From Bacillota bacterium (lineage in GTDB: Bacteria; Bacillota; Clostridia; Oscillospirales; Acutalibacteraceae), in NCBI GenBank assembly GCA_023458915.1, contig JAEWWM010000013.1:1-27521 (forward strand): 27,521 nucleotides of DNA, given 5' to 3'. A program made the position numbers and the translations under genes. This document shows, one piece after another, positions 7,849 to 15,923 of the stretch; position 1 is the stretch's first letter, and every line of letters begins with the position of its first letter. Under the pieces are notes generated by a model. That model ran no database searches and was not told the DNA's origin. It worked only from the letters and a program-made list of their open reading frames with translations.

Positions 7849-8122
7849 TTTCTATTACGTGTTTTTCTTAACATTTCACAATGTGTCAAATATGCAATTT
7901 TATATCATTTCTTTGTTTCAATGTTTCTTTAATTCATCCTCATTTTTAACCTTATTAATTATTATTTTATGAAAGGGATTTGATTATAAAAGGCAAAATA
8001 AATTCCGTAGTGTAAAATAACTTATTTTGAACTTTAAAAGCAAATTCGAGTTAATTTAGAAAATTTAAAATAGTCGTGTAAAGGATATTTTAAGGGATAA
8101 AATGATATAAATGGGTATAATA
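7849..8122. other. Gene-free AT-rich stretch
   Basis: I see no ORF of useful length, no recognisable RNA and no repeat shared with the rest of the window between the tRNA relic and the symporter terminator. Together with the phage debris to its left, it is probably decayed accessory DNA. Confidence 0.5.
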
Positions 8123-8154
8123 AAATCCCACAGCACCGCAGTGACAGGGGATTT
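8123..8154 (-). terminator. Probable terminator of the AGCS symporter gene
   Basis: AAATCCC and GGGATTT form a 7-bp stem, and CAC-CGCA-GTG forms an inner stem separated by an internal loop. On the minus strand the hairpin is followed by TATTATAC after GGGATTTT. It sits about 90 bp beyond the stop codon at 8244. The U-tract is mediocre. Confidence 0.5.
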
Positions 8155-8243
8155 GCGTTGTTTAATTATTTTAATTTTGATACAAATAAACGATTTTGCT
8201 TTAATTAATTATAATTTGCGTATGCTATTTAATTGAAGAATAT

Positions 8244-9647
8244 TTAATCCCAGTAATCTAAATTTTCAAAACCGCAATCTTTCCCTTTAAAAACAGGGTC
8301 TTTACCGGATTTTTTTTGTTTCAAATAATCTTTCAAACAAATCATAAATTTTTTCGAAAGCAAAAGAATAGATATAATATTTACGATTGCAATTAAAGCC
8401 ATTGCAATCTCTGCAAGATTCCAAACTATTTTGTAGCCTACAACACAACCAAAAATTATTGGTATAATGCTGATAATTCTAATGGTTTTTGCGAGTTTTG
8501 GACTGTTTTTAATAAATAAAATGTTTGGCTCGGAAACGCCAAAATTTCCAAGAATAGCCGAAAAAGCAAATATTGCAAGAGAAAATAATACAAAATATTT
8601 TCCCCAATTGCCAACTTGCAAACTGATCGCGTGTTGCATCAAAGGAACGCCATCTTGTATTTTTCCGCTTAAATCTACACCTGAAAGTAAAATTATAAAA
8701 GCAGATGTTGTACAAATCAAAAATGTATCTATAGTTACAGAAAGAATTTGAGCAATACCTTGTTTTATAGGGTGAGAAGTATCTGCAGTTGCTGCAGAGT
8801 TCGGTGCACTTCCCATTCCTGCCTCATTTGAAAGAAGCCCGCGCTTTATGCCCATTACTAAAACGCTTCCCGCAAATCCTCCTGAAATTGCTTTAAAATT
8901 AAATGCGTCCTGAAAAATTAACGAAAACATATGAGGAACTTTTTGAATATTCATCAAAGTTGTAAAAATCCCCATCAAAAGATATATAGATGCCATTATA
9001 GGAACTACGTAAGAAATAATAAGACCAATTCTTTTTACGCCGCCGAGAATTACACTTCCAATAAGAGTTGCAAATATCCCACCAATTAACCACGGCCAAA
9101 AAGTTTGCAAATAATTAGGAATAAAAGTTTCAAACGCCATTGACATATTATGTGCTTGTAAAGCATTGAATCCAACAAGAAAACAAAAAACTAATAAAAT
9201 TGCAAAAGTAGTGCCGAGCCATTTTTGCCCTAAAGCATTTTTTATGTAATATGCAGGTCCACCAACGAAAAAGCTTCCATCTTTACTTCTTTTCTTGTAA
9301 ATCTGTGCGAGAGTTGCTTCCGCCATTGAAGAAGCCGCTCCAATTATAGCTACTGCCCATATCCAAAAAATCGCTCCTGGTCCGCCCAAAACTATAGCTG
9401 AAGCAATGCCTGCGATATTTGCCGTGCCAACTTTGGATGCAGTACACAGCATTAAAGCTTGGAAAGAAGAAACCTTGTCTTTTTTTGATTTTTCTGTTGT
9501 AAATTTTATAGCATCAGAAAAAAGAGAGATTTGTGCAAATTTGGTTTTAAAAGTAAAATATAAACCACAAGCAACAAGAAGTCCGCAAAGAATGTAAACA
9601 TAAATAAAATCACTTACGTTTATAAGTATTCTGCTAAATAGTTCCAT
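8244..9647 (-). CDS. AGCS-family sodium:alanine/amino-acid symporter
   Basis: The 467-residue protein is strongly hydrophobic, with about 10-11 membrane segments and a short charged tail. It carries family motifs KVGTANIAGIASAIVLGGPG, SSMAEATLAQIYK, FVGGPAYYIK and RGLLSNEAGMGSAP. Members of the alanine-or-glycine:cation symporter family (AlsT, AgcS, DagA) import alanine, glycine or related small amino acids with Na+ or H+. Substrate choice cannot be told from the sequence alone. The start is well supported by GGAGGA a few bases before the ATG and by a sigma-A-like promoter at 9679-9708. It is monocistronic, with a probable terminator 90 bp downstream and decayed DNA on both sides. Confidence 0.93.
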   Translation of the reverse strand: MELFSRILINVSDFIYVYILCGLLVACGLYFTFKTKFAQISLFSDAIKFTTEKSKKDKVSSFQALMLCTASKVGTANIAGIASAIVLGGPGAIFWIWAVAIIGAASSMAEATLAQIYKKRSKDGSFFVGGPAYYIKNALGQKWLGTTFAILLVFCFLVGFNALQAHNMSMAFETFIPNYLQTFWPWLIGGIFATLIGSVILGGVKRIGLIISYVVPIMASIYLLMGIFTTLMNIQKVPHMFSLIFQDAFNFKAISGGFAGSVLVMGIKRGLLSNEAGMGSAPNSAATADTSHPIKQGIAQILSVTIDTFLICTTSAFIILLSGVDLSGKIQDGVPLMQHAISLQVGNWGKYFVLFSLAIFAFSAILGNFGVSEPNILFIKNSPKLAKTIRIISIIPIIFGCVVGYKIVWNLAEIAMALIAIVNIISILLLSKKFMICLKDYLKQKKSGKDPVFKGKDCGFENLDYWD

Positions 9648-9678
9648 TAAAAATCCTCCAAAATCTTCTATTAAAATT

Positions 9679-9708
9679 ATAATATCTGAAAAATACAGTT
9701 ACTGTCAA
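9679..9708 (-). promoter_or_regulatory. Sigma-A-type promoter of the symporter gene
   Basis: On the minus strand a perfect TTGACA (9708-9703) and TATTAT (9684-9679) are 18 bases apart. They lie about 30 bp upstream of the symporter's ribosome binding site. Confidence 0.65.
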
Positions 9709-10052
9709 GGAGCGATTGATACTGTCTCGTAGATATTACTGAAAAATTCGGCGAATCAATAACAGGCGCCTACTATACCTTTAATAAATTCATTGCCTAA
9801 ATATTTCTCCATACCGTAAACACTTGCGTGCAATGTTTCTTCCCAACTAACAACATTGAATTGCTTATCAAATTTCGGATTTATTGATCATTTCTCCGAT
9901 ACTGTTACAACCGTTCCAACATTTAAACGCGCCATATTTCCGATTATAGTCAAAAGTTCTAAATAGCCCTTAGATCTCATTTTAAGTATGCTAAAACCTT
10001 TTTCGTCATCACTACGTGTCATCTGCTCTATAACATCTCGCGGCTACTCCAT
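9709..10052 (-). pseudogene. Decayed ORF of unknown function
   Basis: One minus-strand frame from an ATG at 10052 stays open for nearly the whole interval except for single in-frame stops. After an early TAG it has about 55 sense codons (including GFSILKMRSKGYLELLTIIG), a TGA, about 43 more (including SWEETLHASVYGMEKYLG), another TGA and a short tail. Such long runs in one frame are unusual in DNA this AT-rich and suggest a gene inactivated by nonsense mutations. I do not recognise the family. The tail runs into the symporter promoter. A chance open frame cannot be excluded. Confidence 0.35.
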
Positions 10053-10168
10053 TTTCCCACCCAATTAATTAATTTTTATACAACTATTTATACAACTATA
10101 TCATTTTATATATAAGCGAAAGGAATTTTATTATTTTTAGTTTTCGATTTGATACGCTAAATTAAAAA
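10053..10168. other. Non-coding spacer
   Basis: AT-rich DNA with a short tandem motif (ATACAACTATTTATACAACTA) and no ORF. Nothing else is recognisable before the hairpins that start at 10169. Confidence 0.4.
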
Positions 10169-10210
10169 TAAAGTACAGCGAAACTTTACACATGCAATCA
10201 CTGTACTTTA
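10169..10210 (-). terminator. Terminator-like hairpin, most distal of three behind the tRNA
   Basis: TAAAGTACAG and CTGTACTTTA are perfect 10-bp arms around a 22-base loop. On the minus strand the stem is followed by TTTTTAATTTAG, a reasonable U-tract. Confidence 0.5.
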
Positions 10211-10303
10211 AAGATTTGTCAAGCTCATCAATTAAAATTTTGAAGAGATGTATCACAAATCAGTAGATATACTATTCACAACGTGAAATTTTTTGATACA
10301 CAC

Positions 10304-10345
10304 AAAAAAAGAAATTGCTTGCTAACAGATAAATGTAACAAGCAA
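10304..10345 (-). terminator. Terminator-like hairpin, middle of three behind the tRNA
   Basis: Read on the minus strand, TTGCTTG and CAAGCAA pair perfectly, and the stem is followed by TTTCTTTTTTTG. The loop is 17 bases. It lies about 20 bp beyond the tRNA's own terminator. Confidence 0.55.
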
Positions 10346-10363
10346 ATTCGATCGTAACCAGTT

Positions 10364-10413
10364 AAAACGACAAAAGACGTGTTATAAAAGTTCTATGCCC
10401 CTTATAACACGTC
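10364..10413 (-). terminator. Intrinsic terminator of the CAU tRNA gene
   Basis: On the minus strand GACGTGTTATAA and TTATAACACGTC form a perfect 12-bp stem with a 14-base loop, followed by TTTTGTCGTTTT. It begins 4 bases after the CCA end of the tRNA. Confidence 0.75.
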
Positions 10414-10417
10414 GTAC

Positions 10418-10494
10418 TGGTGGGCCATCTAGGACTCGAACCTAGGACCGACCGGTTATGAGCCGGTTGCTCTAACCAACTGAGCTAATGGCCC
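10418..10494 (-). tRNA. tRNA with CAU anticodon (elongator Met, or Ile2)
   Basis: This is a complete 77-base cloverleaf with encoded CCA. The acceptor strands GGGCCAT and ATGGCCC pair fully and the discriminator is A. The D-arm reads AGCTCAGTTGGTTAGAGC. The anticodon arm is ACCGG-CTCATAA-CCGGT, so the anticodon is CAU. The T-arm is CTAGG-TTCGAGT-CCTAG. It is not an initiator tRNA, because base 1 pairs with base 72 and the GGG/CCC initiator stem is absent. Elongator Met and Ile2 (whose C34 is modified by TilS) both carry CAU and cannot be separated confidently by eye; I favour Met. It has its own promoter and terminator. Confidence 0.93.
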
Positions 10495-10506
10495 GTCTAA
10501 AGTAAA

Positions 10507-10548
10507 ACAACTAATATTAATTATATTAATAATAATATTAGTTGTCAA
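10507..10548 (-). promoter_or_regulatory. Consensus promoter of the tRNA overlapped by a perfect palindrome
   Basis: On the minus strand TTGACA (10548-10543) and TATAAT (10525-10520) are perfect hexamers 17 bases apart, which puts the transcript start about 20 bp before the tRNA. An inverted repeat with perfect 13-bp arms, ACAACTAATATTA (10507-10519) and TAATATTAGTTGT (10533-10545), covers the promoter from inside the -35 to beyond the -10. The promoter is firm; an operator role for the palindrome is inference. Confidence 0.75.
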
Positions 10549-10664
10549 TAACACAGTTTGTATAACATTGTCAAATACTGAGTAAAAATAGAATTTAAAT
10601 TTTTACAATTTATAAATCATATTTTGTCTATTCCCTTTTAGCGATGCCGTACAACATTGATATA

Positions 10665-10693
10665 TTGACAAAAAATTTAATTTAACCTATAAT
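10665..10693 (+). promoter_or_regulatory. Consensus sigma-A promoter of rpmF
   Basis: TTGACA (10665-10670) and TATAAT (10688-10693) are both perfect with a 17-base spacer. They lie 60 bp before the rpmF start and are divergent from the tRNA promoter. Confidence 0.85.
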
Positions 10694-10752
10694 AATCTTC
10701 GTTAATTAGGTTGAATTTTTGTTTTGTTTAATCACGAGGAGGTGCCAAGGCA

Positions 10753-10938
10753 ATGGCAATAGTACCAAAAAGAAAACATTCCAAAGCAAGAAAAAACAAA
10801 AGACGCTCTAATGTTTGGAAAATAGATGCTCCCGCACTAAGCAAATGTGCTAAATGTGGAGCTTTTAAACTTATTCACAGAGTTTGTAAATCCTGTGGTT
10901 TTTATAAGGGCAGGGAAATTATTAAAATTGAAGCTTAG
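10753..10938 (+). CDS. rpmF: 50S ribosomal protein L32
   Basis: The 61-residue basic protein opens with MAIVPKRKHSKARKNKRRS, the L32 signature. It has two CxxC pairs (CAKC and CKSC), so this is the zinc-binding form. GAGGAGGTG lies just before the ATG and a consensus promoter 60 bp upstream. In many Firmicutes a DUF177/YceD gene precedes rpmF and fatty-acid genes follow. Neither is seen here: the gene has its own promoter, and der follows after 144 bp. Confidence 0.97.
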   Translation: MAIVPKRKHSKARKNKRRSNVWKIDAPALSKCAKCGAFKLIHRVCKSCGFYKGREIIKIEA

Positions 10939-11027
10939 AAAAAATATGCTATTTTCGTAAATTTTACCGCGTTTTATACTAATTTTAGGATAAATTTATT
11001 TGCATATAACATTTAATTTTTGAGGAG

Positions 11028-11050
11028 GAGAAGTTCTTCTCTATTTTTTT
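11028..11050 (+). terminator. Possible weak terminator between rpmF and der
   Basis: GAGAA-GTTC-TTCTC forms a 5-bp stem with a tetraloop, followed by a run of seven T. It overlaps a purine-rich GAGGAGGAG that could be mistaken for a ribosome binding site. The stem is short, so readthrough into der is likely. Confidence 0.35.
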
Positions 11051-11082
11051 GAGAATACTAACTTTAGTAGGAGGTGTAAGAA

Positions 11083-12411
11083 ATGTCAAAACCTGTTGTA
11101 GCACTTGTAGGAAGACCAAATGTTGGCAAATCTACTTTATTTAATAAGTTAGCTGGCAAGCGTATTTCCATAGTAGATGACACGCCCGGAGTAACTCGAG
11201 ACCGAGTTTATGGAGAATGCGAGTGGCGAAATAAAAAAATTTCTCTTATTGATACTGGTGGAATTGAAACAGTTAAAACGGATGACGTCATAACAAATGA
11301 AATTCGCCGCCAAGCAGAGTTTGCTATTGACCTTGCTGATGTTATTGTATTTGTTGTGGATATAAAATCCGGGCTGGTTTCTTCTGACAGAGAAATTGCC
11401 CACATGCTTAAAAAATCGGGAAAACCTGTTGTTCTCTGCGCGAATAAGGCGGACAATATCGGTACTCAAGATTATAATTTTTATGAATTTTATAATTTAG
11501 GACTTGGTGATCCTATTTCAATTTCATCTGTTCATGGTCACGCCACAGGCGACCTTTTGGATGAAATTTTTAAACATCTTCCTGAATTCGATCCCGAAGA
11601 AGACGAAGATTTTATTTCTGTGGCAATAATCGGCAAGCCGAATGTTGGCAAATCGTCACTTGTAAATTATATTTCCGGAACTGACCGAAGCATAGTTTCA
11701 GACGTTGCCGGCACCACGCGTGATACAATTGATACCAAAATTTCAAATAAATTCGGAAGTTATAATTTTATCGACACCGCGGGAATAAGACGGCAAAGTA
11801 AAATAAATGAAAAAATCGAAAAATACAGCGTTATAAGAGCTAAACTTGCGATTGAACGAGCCGATGTGTGCATTATCATGATAGATGCCAAAGAAGGAGC
11901 TACTGAGCAAGATACAAAAATTGCAGGTTTGGCGCATGAAGCTGGCAAAGGTTGCATAATACTTGTTAATAAATGGGATGATGTTGCTAAAGACGACAAA
12001 ACCATGGATATTTACAAGAAAAAAATAAAAGAAGATTTCTCTTTTATGTCTTACGCTCCGATTCTTTTTGTATCGGTTAAAACAGGACAGAGAGTCGATA
12101 ACATTTTTGAGTGTATAAACAAAGTCCTAAATTTCAATTCAATGCGCATTTCTACGGGAACTCTCAACGACGTTTTATCAAGAGCTCTTACTAAAACTCC
12201 TCCGCCCACGCATAAAGGAAAGCGCCTTAAAATTTATTACATGACTCAGGTAAGCGTAAAACCACCAACATTTGTTTTCTTTGTGAATAAGTCTGAACTT
12301 TTTCACTTTTCTTACCAGCATTATATTGAAAATAATCTAAGGCAGACATTTGGTTTTATCGGAACACCGATAAGATTTGTTATAAGGGAAAAATCTGAGC
12401 AAAAATTTTAA
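11083..12411 (+). CDS. der: Ribosome assembly GTPase Der (EngA)
   Basis: The 442-residue protein carries the diagnostic pair of GTPase domains in tandem. Domain 1 has GRPNVGKST at residues 10-18, DDTPGVTRD and ANKAD. Domain 2 has GKPNVGKSS near residue 183, TRDTID and VNKWDD. The C-terminal KH-like domain ends GTPIRFVIREKSEQKF. Der acts in late 50S subunit maturation and is essential in most bacteria. GTAGGAGGTG precedes the ATG. plsY starts 36 bp after its stop, an adjacency common in Firmicutes, and the two are probably cotranscribed. Confidence 0.97.
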   Translation: MSKPVVALVGRPNVGKSTLFNKLAGKRISIVDDTPGVTRDRVYGECEWRNKKISLIDTGGIETVKTDDVITNEIRRQAEFAIDLADVIVFVVDIKSGLVSSDREIAHMLKKSGKPVVLCANKADNIGTQDYNFYEFYNLGLGDPISISSVHGHATGDLLDEIFKHLPEFDPEEDEDFISVAIIGKPNVGKSSLVNYISGTDRSIVSDVAGTTRDTIDTKISNKFGSYNFIDTAGIRRQSKINEKIEKYSVIRAKLAIERADVCIIMIDAKEGATEQDTKIAGLAHEAGKGCIILVNKWDDVAKDDKTMDIYKKKIKEDFSFMSYAPILFVSVKTGQRVDNIFECINKVLNFNSMRISTGTLNDVLSRALTKTPPPTHKGKRLKIYYMTQVSVKPPTFVFFVNKSELFHFSYQHYIENNLRQTFGFIGTPIRFVIREKSEQKF

Positions 12412-12447
12412 TTATTATTATTTTTGAAAGGTTGATAATATATACCC

Positions 12448-13167
12448 GTGTTTGAATATGCTTTTTTACTTAAAGAATGTTTAATTCCAATATTCATTAT
12501 CGCCGTCGCTTCTTATTTAGTTGGTTGCATAAATACTTCATTAATAGTAACTAAACTTTTAAAGCTCGGGAATAATATTCCCAGTAATGATATTCGCAAT
12601 TTAGGCAGCGGTAACGCAGGTTTTACGAATGTACTTAGAACTGCTGGCAAAAAATTAGCAATTTTTACTTTCATCGGTGATTTTGCAAAAGGCGTGCTTG
12701 CCGTATGGTTTGGGAAATGGTTTATTTCTTTTTATTTAGGTACTCCTTTTGGAAATAACGATTCAGTTATTCAGTACGGAGCATATCTTGCCGGATTTAT
12801 GTGCATACTCGGGCATATATACCCTTGCTTTTTTAAATTTAAAGGCGGTAAAGGTGTACTTACAACGTGGGCAATGACTCTTCTTCTTGATTGGCGCGTA
12901 TTTCTAATTATAATTGTTGTTTTTTTAATAGCTTTGCTAATTGCCAAAATCGCTTCTTTATCTTCACTTATCGCAGCAATATCGTATCCGATAACAACAT
13001 TCTTAATTTTATATTTTACAGATTATAAAACAAATCAAAATTTCTACAGCATCCTGTTCCCTATAATTATTTCGCTTATTATTTCGGCAATTATAATCTA
13101 CAAACACAAAAGTAATATTTCAAGAATTTTAAAAGGCACAGAAAATAAAATTTCCATACATAAATAA
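12448..13167 (+). CDS. plsY: Glycerol-3-phosphate acyltransferase PlsY
   Basis: This membrane enzyme moves an acyl group from acyl-phosphate to glycerol-3-phosphate, the first step of phospholipid synthesis in Firmicutes. The 239-residue protein has about five to six membrane helices. It shows the three conserved loops: NLGSGNAGFTNVLR, GHIYPCFFKFKGGKGV and a later conserved region around SLSSLIAAISYP. The start is GTG. A second, longer in-membrane stretch and a basic tail make it slightly longer than the usual 200-210 residues. It lies downstream of der with a short gap. Confidence 0.93.
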   Translation: MFEYAFLLKECLIPIFIIAVASYLVGCINTSLIVTKLLKLGNNIPSNDIRNLGSGNAGFTNVLRTAGKKLAIFTFIGDFAKGVLAVWFGKWFISFYLGTPFGNNDSVIQYGAYLAGFMCILGHIYPCFFKFKGGKGVLTTWAMTLLLDWRVFLIIIVVFLIALLIAKIASLSSLIAAISYPITTFLILYFTDYKTNQNFYSILFPIIISLIISAIIIYKHKSNISRILKGTENKISIHK

Positions 13168-13207
13168 AAGGCATTGTAAAATAAAAATTTAAGGTGATTG
13201 ATTATAC

Positions 13208-13882
13208 ATGAAGTCATATGCTGTTCATCTCATACGTCATGGTATGACAAAAGCAAATTTAACCGGTCAATATGCCGGTTCATGGGACATACCTATATGC
13301 CCTGAAGGTGAAGAAAAATTAAAAAATTTAAAAAGCGATTTTGAATACCCTCGCATGCAAGAATCTTATAGTAGTCCGCTTTCAAGGTGTGTGCAGACAT
13401 GTAATATAATTTATCCCGAAGCAAACCCTATAATTACAGAAGGCTTAAGTGAGTGCAATTTTGGGGAATGGGAAGGCAAAACAGCAGAAGAACTGATAAA
13501 AAATGAAGAATATATAAAATGGACTAAAAGCAATCGTAAAACTGTTCCTCCCAGCGGAGAAAGCATTGGTGATTTTCATAAAAGAATATGTTCGACATTT
13601 GAGGAAATTATAGACTCTTTGATTACGCGCGGTGTAACTTCCGCTTCAATTTTTACTCACGGCGGAGTTATAATGTCTATCTTATCGGCTTATGGCCTGC
13701 CAAAAGCTAATTTTTTTGACTGGATAGTCGATAATGGGTGCGGGTATTCAGTTAGAGTTACGCCAAGCCTTTGGATGCGTGATAAAGTTTTTGAAGTTTA
13801 TGAAAAAGTCCCATTAGGAGCTGGCGGAGAAATAGGCGGGGAATTTAAAAATTTAATAGATAATTTAAAAGGCATAAAATAA
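13208..13882 (+). CDS. Histidine phosphatase family protein
   Basis: The 224-residue cytoplasmic protein has the phosphoglycerate-mutase-like fold. LIRHGMTKAN near the start holds the phospho-accepting histidine, SSPLSRCVQT holds the phosphate-pocket arginine, and FTHGGVIM holds the second catalytic histidine. A conserved GEWEGKT segment lies between them. The family ranges from alpha-ribazole phosphatase (CobC) to broad phosphatases. No cobalamin genes are nearby, so the substrate cannot be named. AAGGTG precedes the ATG, and the gene sits 40 bp after plsY. Confidence 0.88.
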   Translation: MKSYAVHLIRHGMTKANLTGQYAGSWDIPICPEGEEKLKNLKSDFEYPRMQESYSSPLSRCVQTCNIIYPEANPIITEGLSECNFGEWEGKTAEELIKNEEYIKWTKSNRKTVPPSGESIGDFHKRICSTFEEIIDSLITRGVTSASIFTHGGVIMSILSAYGLPKANFFDWIVDNGCGYSVRVTPSLWMRDKVFEVYEKVPLGAGGEIGGEFKNLIDNLKGIK

Positions 13883-13916
13883 TCTCACCTTAAAACACTA
13901 ATTTATATATGCGAAT

Positions 13917-13950
13917 CCTTGGTTTTCCTTGAGCTAGGGAAAACGTAAGG
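13917..13950 (+). other. Stem-loop in the leader before typA
   Basis: GTTTTCC (13922-13928) pairs with GGAAAAC (13938-13944), and outer CCTT/AAGG pairs extend the stem after a small internal loop. A T-rich but interrupted stretch follows. It could be a weak terminator for the der-plsY-phosphatase unit or a leader structure for typA. Confidence 0.4.
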
Positions 13951-13993
13951 TCTGTTTTGATTCTTTATCATCTTAAAAAAGGAAGTTTATAAA

Positions 13994-15811
13994 ATGAGTA
14001 ATTTAAAAAATTTAAGGAATATAGCAATTATAGCGCACGTTGACCACGGAAAAACCACTTTAGTTGATCAAATGCTTAAACAAAGCGGGATTTTTAGATC
14101 AAATGAAAGTGTTGCTGAACGGGTTATGGATTCTAATGATCTAGAAAGAGAACGAGGCATTACGATTCTTTCAAAAAACACAGCAGTAATGTACAAAGAT
14201 ATAAAAATAAATATAGTTGATACCCCAGGCCATGCTGATTTTGGAGGGGAAGTTGAAAGAATCCTTATGATGGTAGATGCAGTGCTTCTTTTAGTCGATG
14301 CTTTTGAAGGCTGCATGCCGCAAACAAGATTTGTTTTAAAAAAAGCTCTAAAACTCGGGAAAAAGCCAATTGTTGTTGTAAATAAAGTTGACAGACCCGG
14401 CGCACGCCCTAAAGAAGTTGTAGATGAAGTTTTAGATTTATTCATAGAACTCGGCGCAGATGACAACCAAATTGAATTTCCTGTTGTATATGCTTCAGGT
14501 AGAAATGGCTATGCATTCATAAATGAAAATGACCCGAAAAAAGATCTAGAGCCTCTTTTTGAAACAATAGTAAATGAGGTCCCCGCCCCAAGCGGCGACC
14601 CTAATGGATCTGTTCAGGTTCTTATCTCAAATATTGATTATGATGATTATGTCGGACGAATTGGTGTAGGCAGGGTCGAGAGAGGTAGTGTGAAAACAGG
14701 ACAAAACATGGTACTTTGCGCCCTCGACGGAACAGTTAAAAACGTCAAAATAGGCAAAATCTATAAATTTGAAGGGCTAGGAAGAGTCGAAACTGACGAG
14801 GCACCTCTAGGTGAGATAATTTCAGTTTCTGGGGTTTCCGGGATTAATATTGGAGAAACTTTATGTGACCCCGAAAAAATCGAGCCTCTTCCATTTGTTA
14901 AAATAGATGAGCCCACGGTATCTATGAATTTTATGGTAAACAACAGCCCGTTTGCCGGACGCGAGGGTAAATTTGTTACATCGCGCAATTTGAGGGACAG
15001 GCTTTTTAAAGAGGTCGAAACAAATGTTTCTATGAGGGTCGAAGAAACTGATTCTGCCGATACTTTTAAAGTATCCGGACGCGGAGAGCTTCATTTATCC
15101 ATTCTTATCGAAACGATGCGCCGCGAAGGTTATGAATTTCAGGTTTCAAGGCCCGAAGTTATAATGAAAGAAGTTGACGGTAAACTCTGCGAACCTATTG
15201 AAATTTTGTCAGTTGAAGTTCCTGAAGAATATGTGGGTTCGGTTATTGAAAAAATCGGAGCCAGAAAAGCCGAAATGATAAATATGTCACCGAAAGAAAG
15301 CGGTATGACTATTCTTGAGTTTAAGGTGCCCTCCAGAGGAATTATAGGCTATAGATCCGAATTTTTAACCGATACAAATGGTAAAGGCGTTTTGAACCAG
15401 ATATTTGATTCCTATGAGCCGCATAAAGGCGAAATAATTCAGCGCCGGCACGGTTCGCTTGTAGCTCATGAAACGGGCGTATCGACTGGTTACGGTTTAT
15501 TCGCAGCTCAAGATAGAGGTAGGCTTTTTATTGGACCCGGAGTGGAAATTTATGAAGGAATGGTAGTCGGTTCTACTCCGAAAGCAGAAGATATTACTGT
15601 TAACGTTTGCAAAAAAAAGCATGTTACTAACATGCGCGCTTCAGGTTCCGATGAAGCACTAAAACTCACGCCACCAAGTATTTTAAGTTTAGAGCAATCA
15701 ATAGAGTTCATTGATGACGACGAACTTTTAGAAGTCACTCCGAAAAATATAAGAATAAGAAAAAGAATCCTCGATAAAAACTTACGCCTTAGGAGCAAAG
15801 CACAGAGGTAA
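13994..15811 (+). CDS. typA: Ribosome-associated GTPase TypA/BipA
   Basis: This 605-residue translational GTPase of normal length acts in 50S assembly and stress or cold adaptation. Domain 1 has AHVDHGKTT (residues 14-22), DTPGHADF near residue 76 and NKVD near residue 130. An EF-G-like domain II follows. The RGELHLSILIETMRREGYE and GIIGYRSEFLTDTNGKG segments are specific to BipA rather than EF-G or LepA. The C-terminal domain ends in a basic tail. GGAAG lies before the ATG. It appears separate from the upstream genes, with a 111-bp leader containing a stem-loop. Confidence 0.97.
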   Translation: MSNLKNLRNIAIIAHVDHGKTTLVDQMLKQSGIFRSNESVAERVMDSNDLERERGITILSKNTAVMYKDIKINIVDTPGHADFGGEVERILMMVDAVLLLVDAFEGCMPQTRFVLKKALKLGKKPIVVVNKVDRPGARPKEVVDEVLDLFIELGADDNQIEFPVVYASGRNGYAFINENDPKKDLEPLFETIVNEVPAPSGDPNGSVQVLISNIDYDDYVGRIGVGRVERGSVKTGQNMVLCALDGTVKNVKIGKIYKFEGLGRVETDEAPLGEIISVSGVSGINIGETLCDPEKIEPLPFVKIDEPTVSMNFMVNNSPFAGREGKFVTSRNLRDRLFKEVETNVSMRVEETDSADTFKVSGRGELHLSILIETMRREGYEFQVSRPEVIMKEVDGKLCEPIEILSVEVPEEYVGSVIEKIGARKAEMINMSPKESGMTILEFKVPSRGIIGYRSEFLTDTNGKGVLNQIFDSYEPHKGEIIQRRHGSLVAHETGVSTGYGLFAAQDRGRLFIGPGVEIYEGMVVGSTPKAEDITVNVCKKKHVTNMRASGSDEALKLTPPSILSLEQSIEFIDDDELLEVTPKNIRIRKRILDKNLRLRSKAQR

Positions 15812-15859
15812 AAAATTAGATGCCGGGCGTTAAGCAAAATAATCTTTTGCTGCAAGATG

Positions 15860-15887
15860 TTGCAATTCGGTTAAAAAATGTTATGAT
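15860..15887 (+). promoter_or_regulatory. Candidate promoter of the metalloprotease gene
   Basis: TTGCAA and TATGAT lie 16 bases apart, 37 bp before the ATG at 15924. A small AGCAAAA/TTTTGCT hairpin (15833-15851) precedes it, after typA. Confidence 0.4.
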
Positions 15888-15923
15888 CAAGCTATAAAAT
15901 TTAAAGAAAGAGAAACGCGTTAA

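Noticed and set aside
7849..10417. The interval between the tRNA-fMet relic and the intact CAU tRNA as one integrated element
   Set aside because: The relic resembles initiator tRNA, not the intact non-initiator tRNA, so the two do not form matching attachment-site repeats, and the interval holds an ordinary symporter gene but no integrase.
14068..14466. 132-residue open frame on the minus strand inside typA
   Set aside because: It is antisense to a clear GTPase gene, has no ribosome binding site or recognisable motif, and is a codon-bias shadow.
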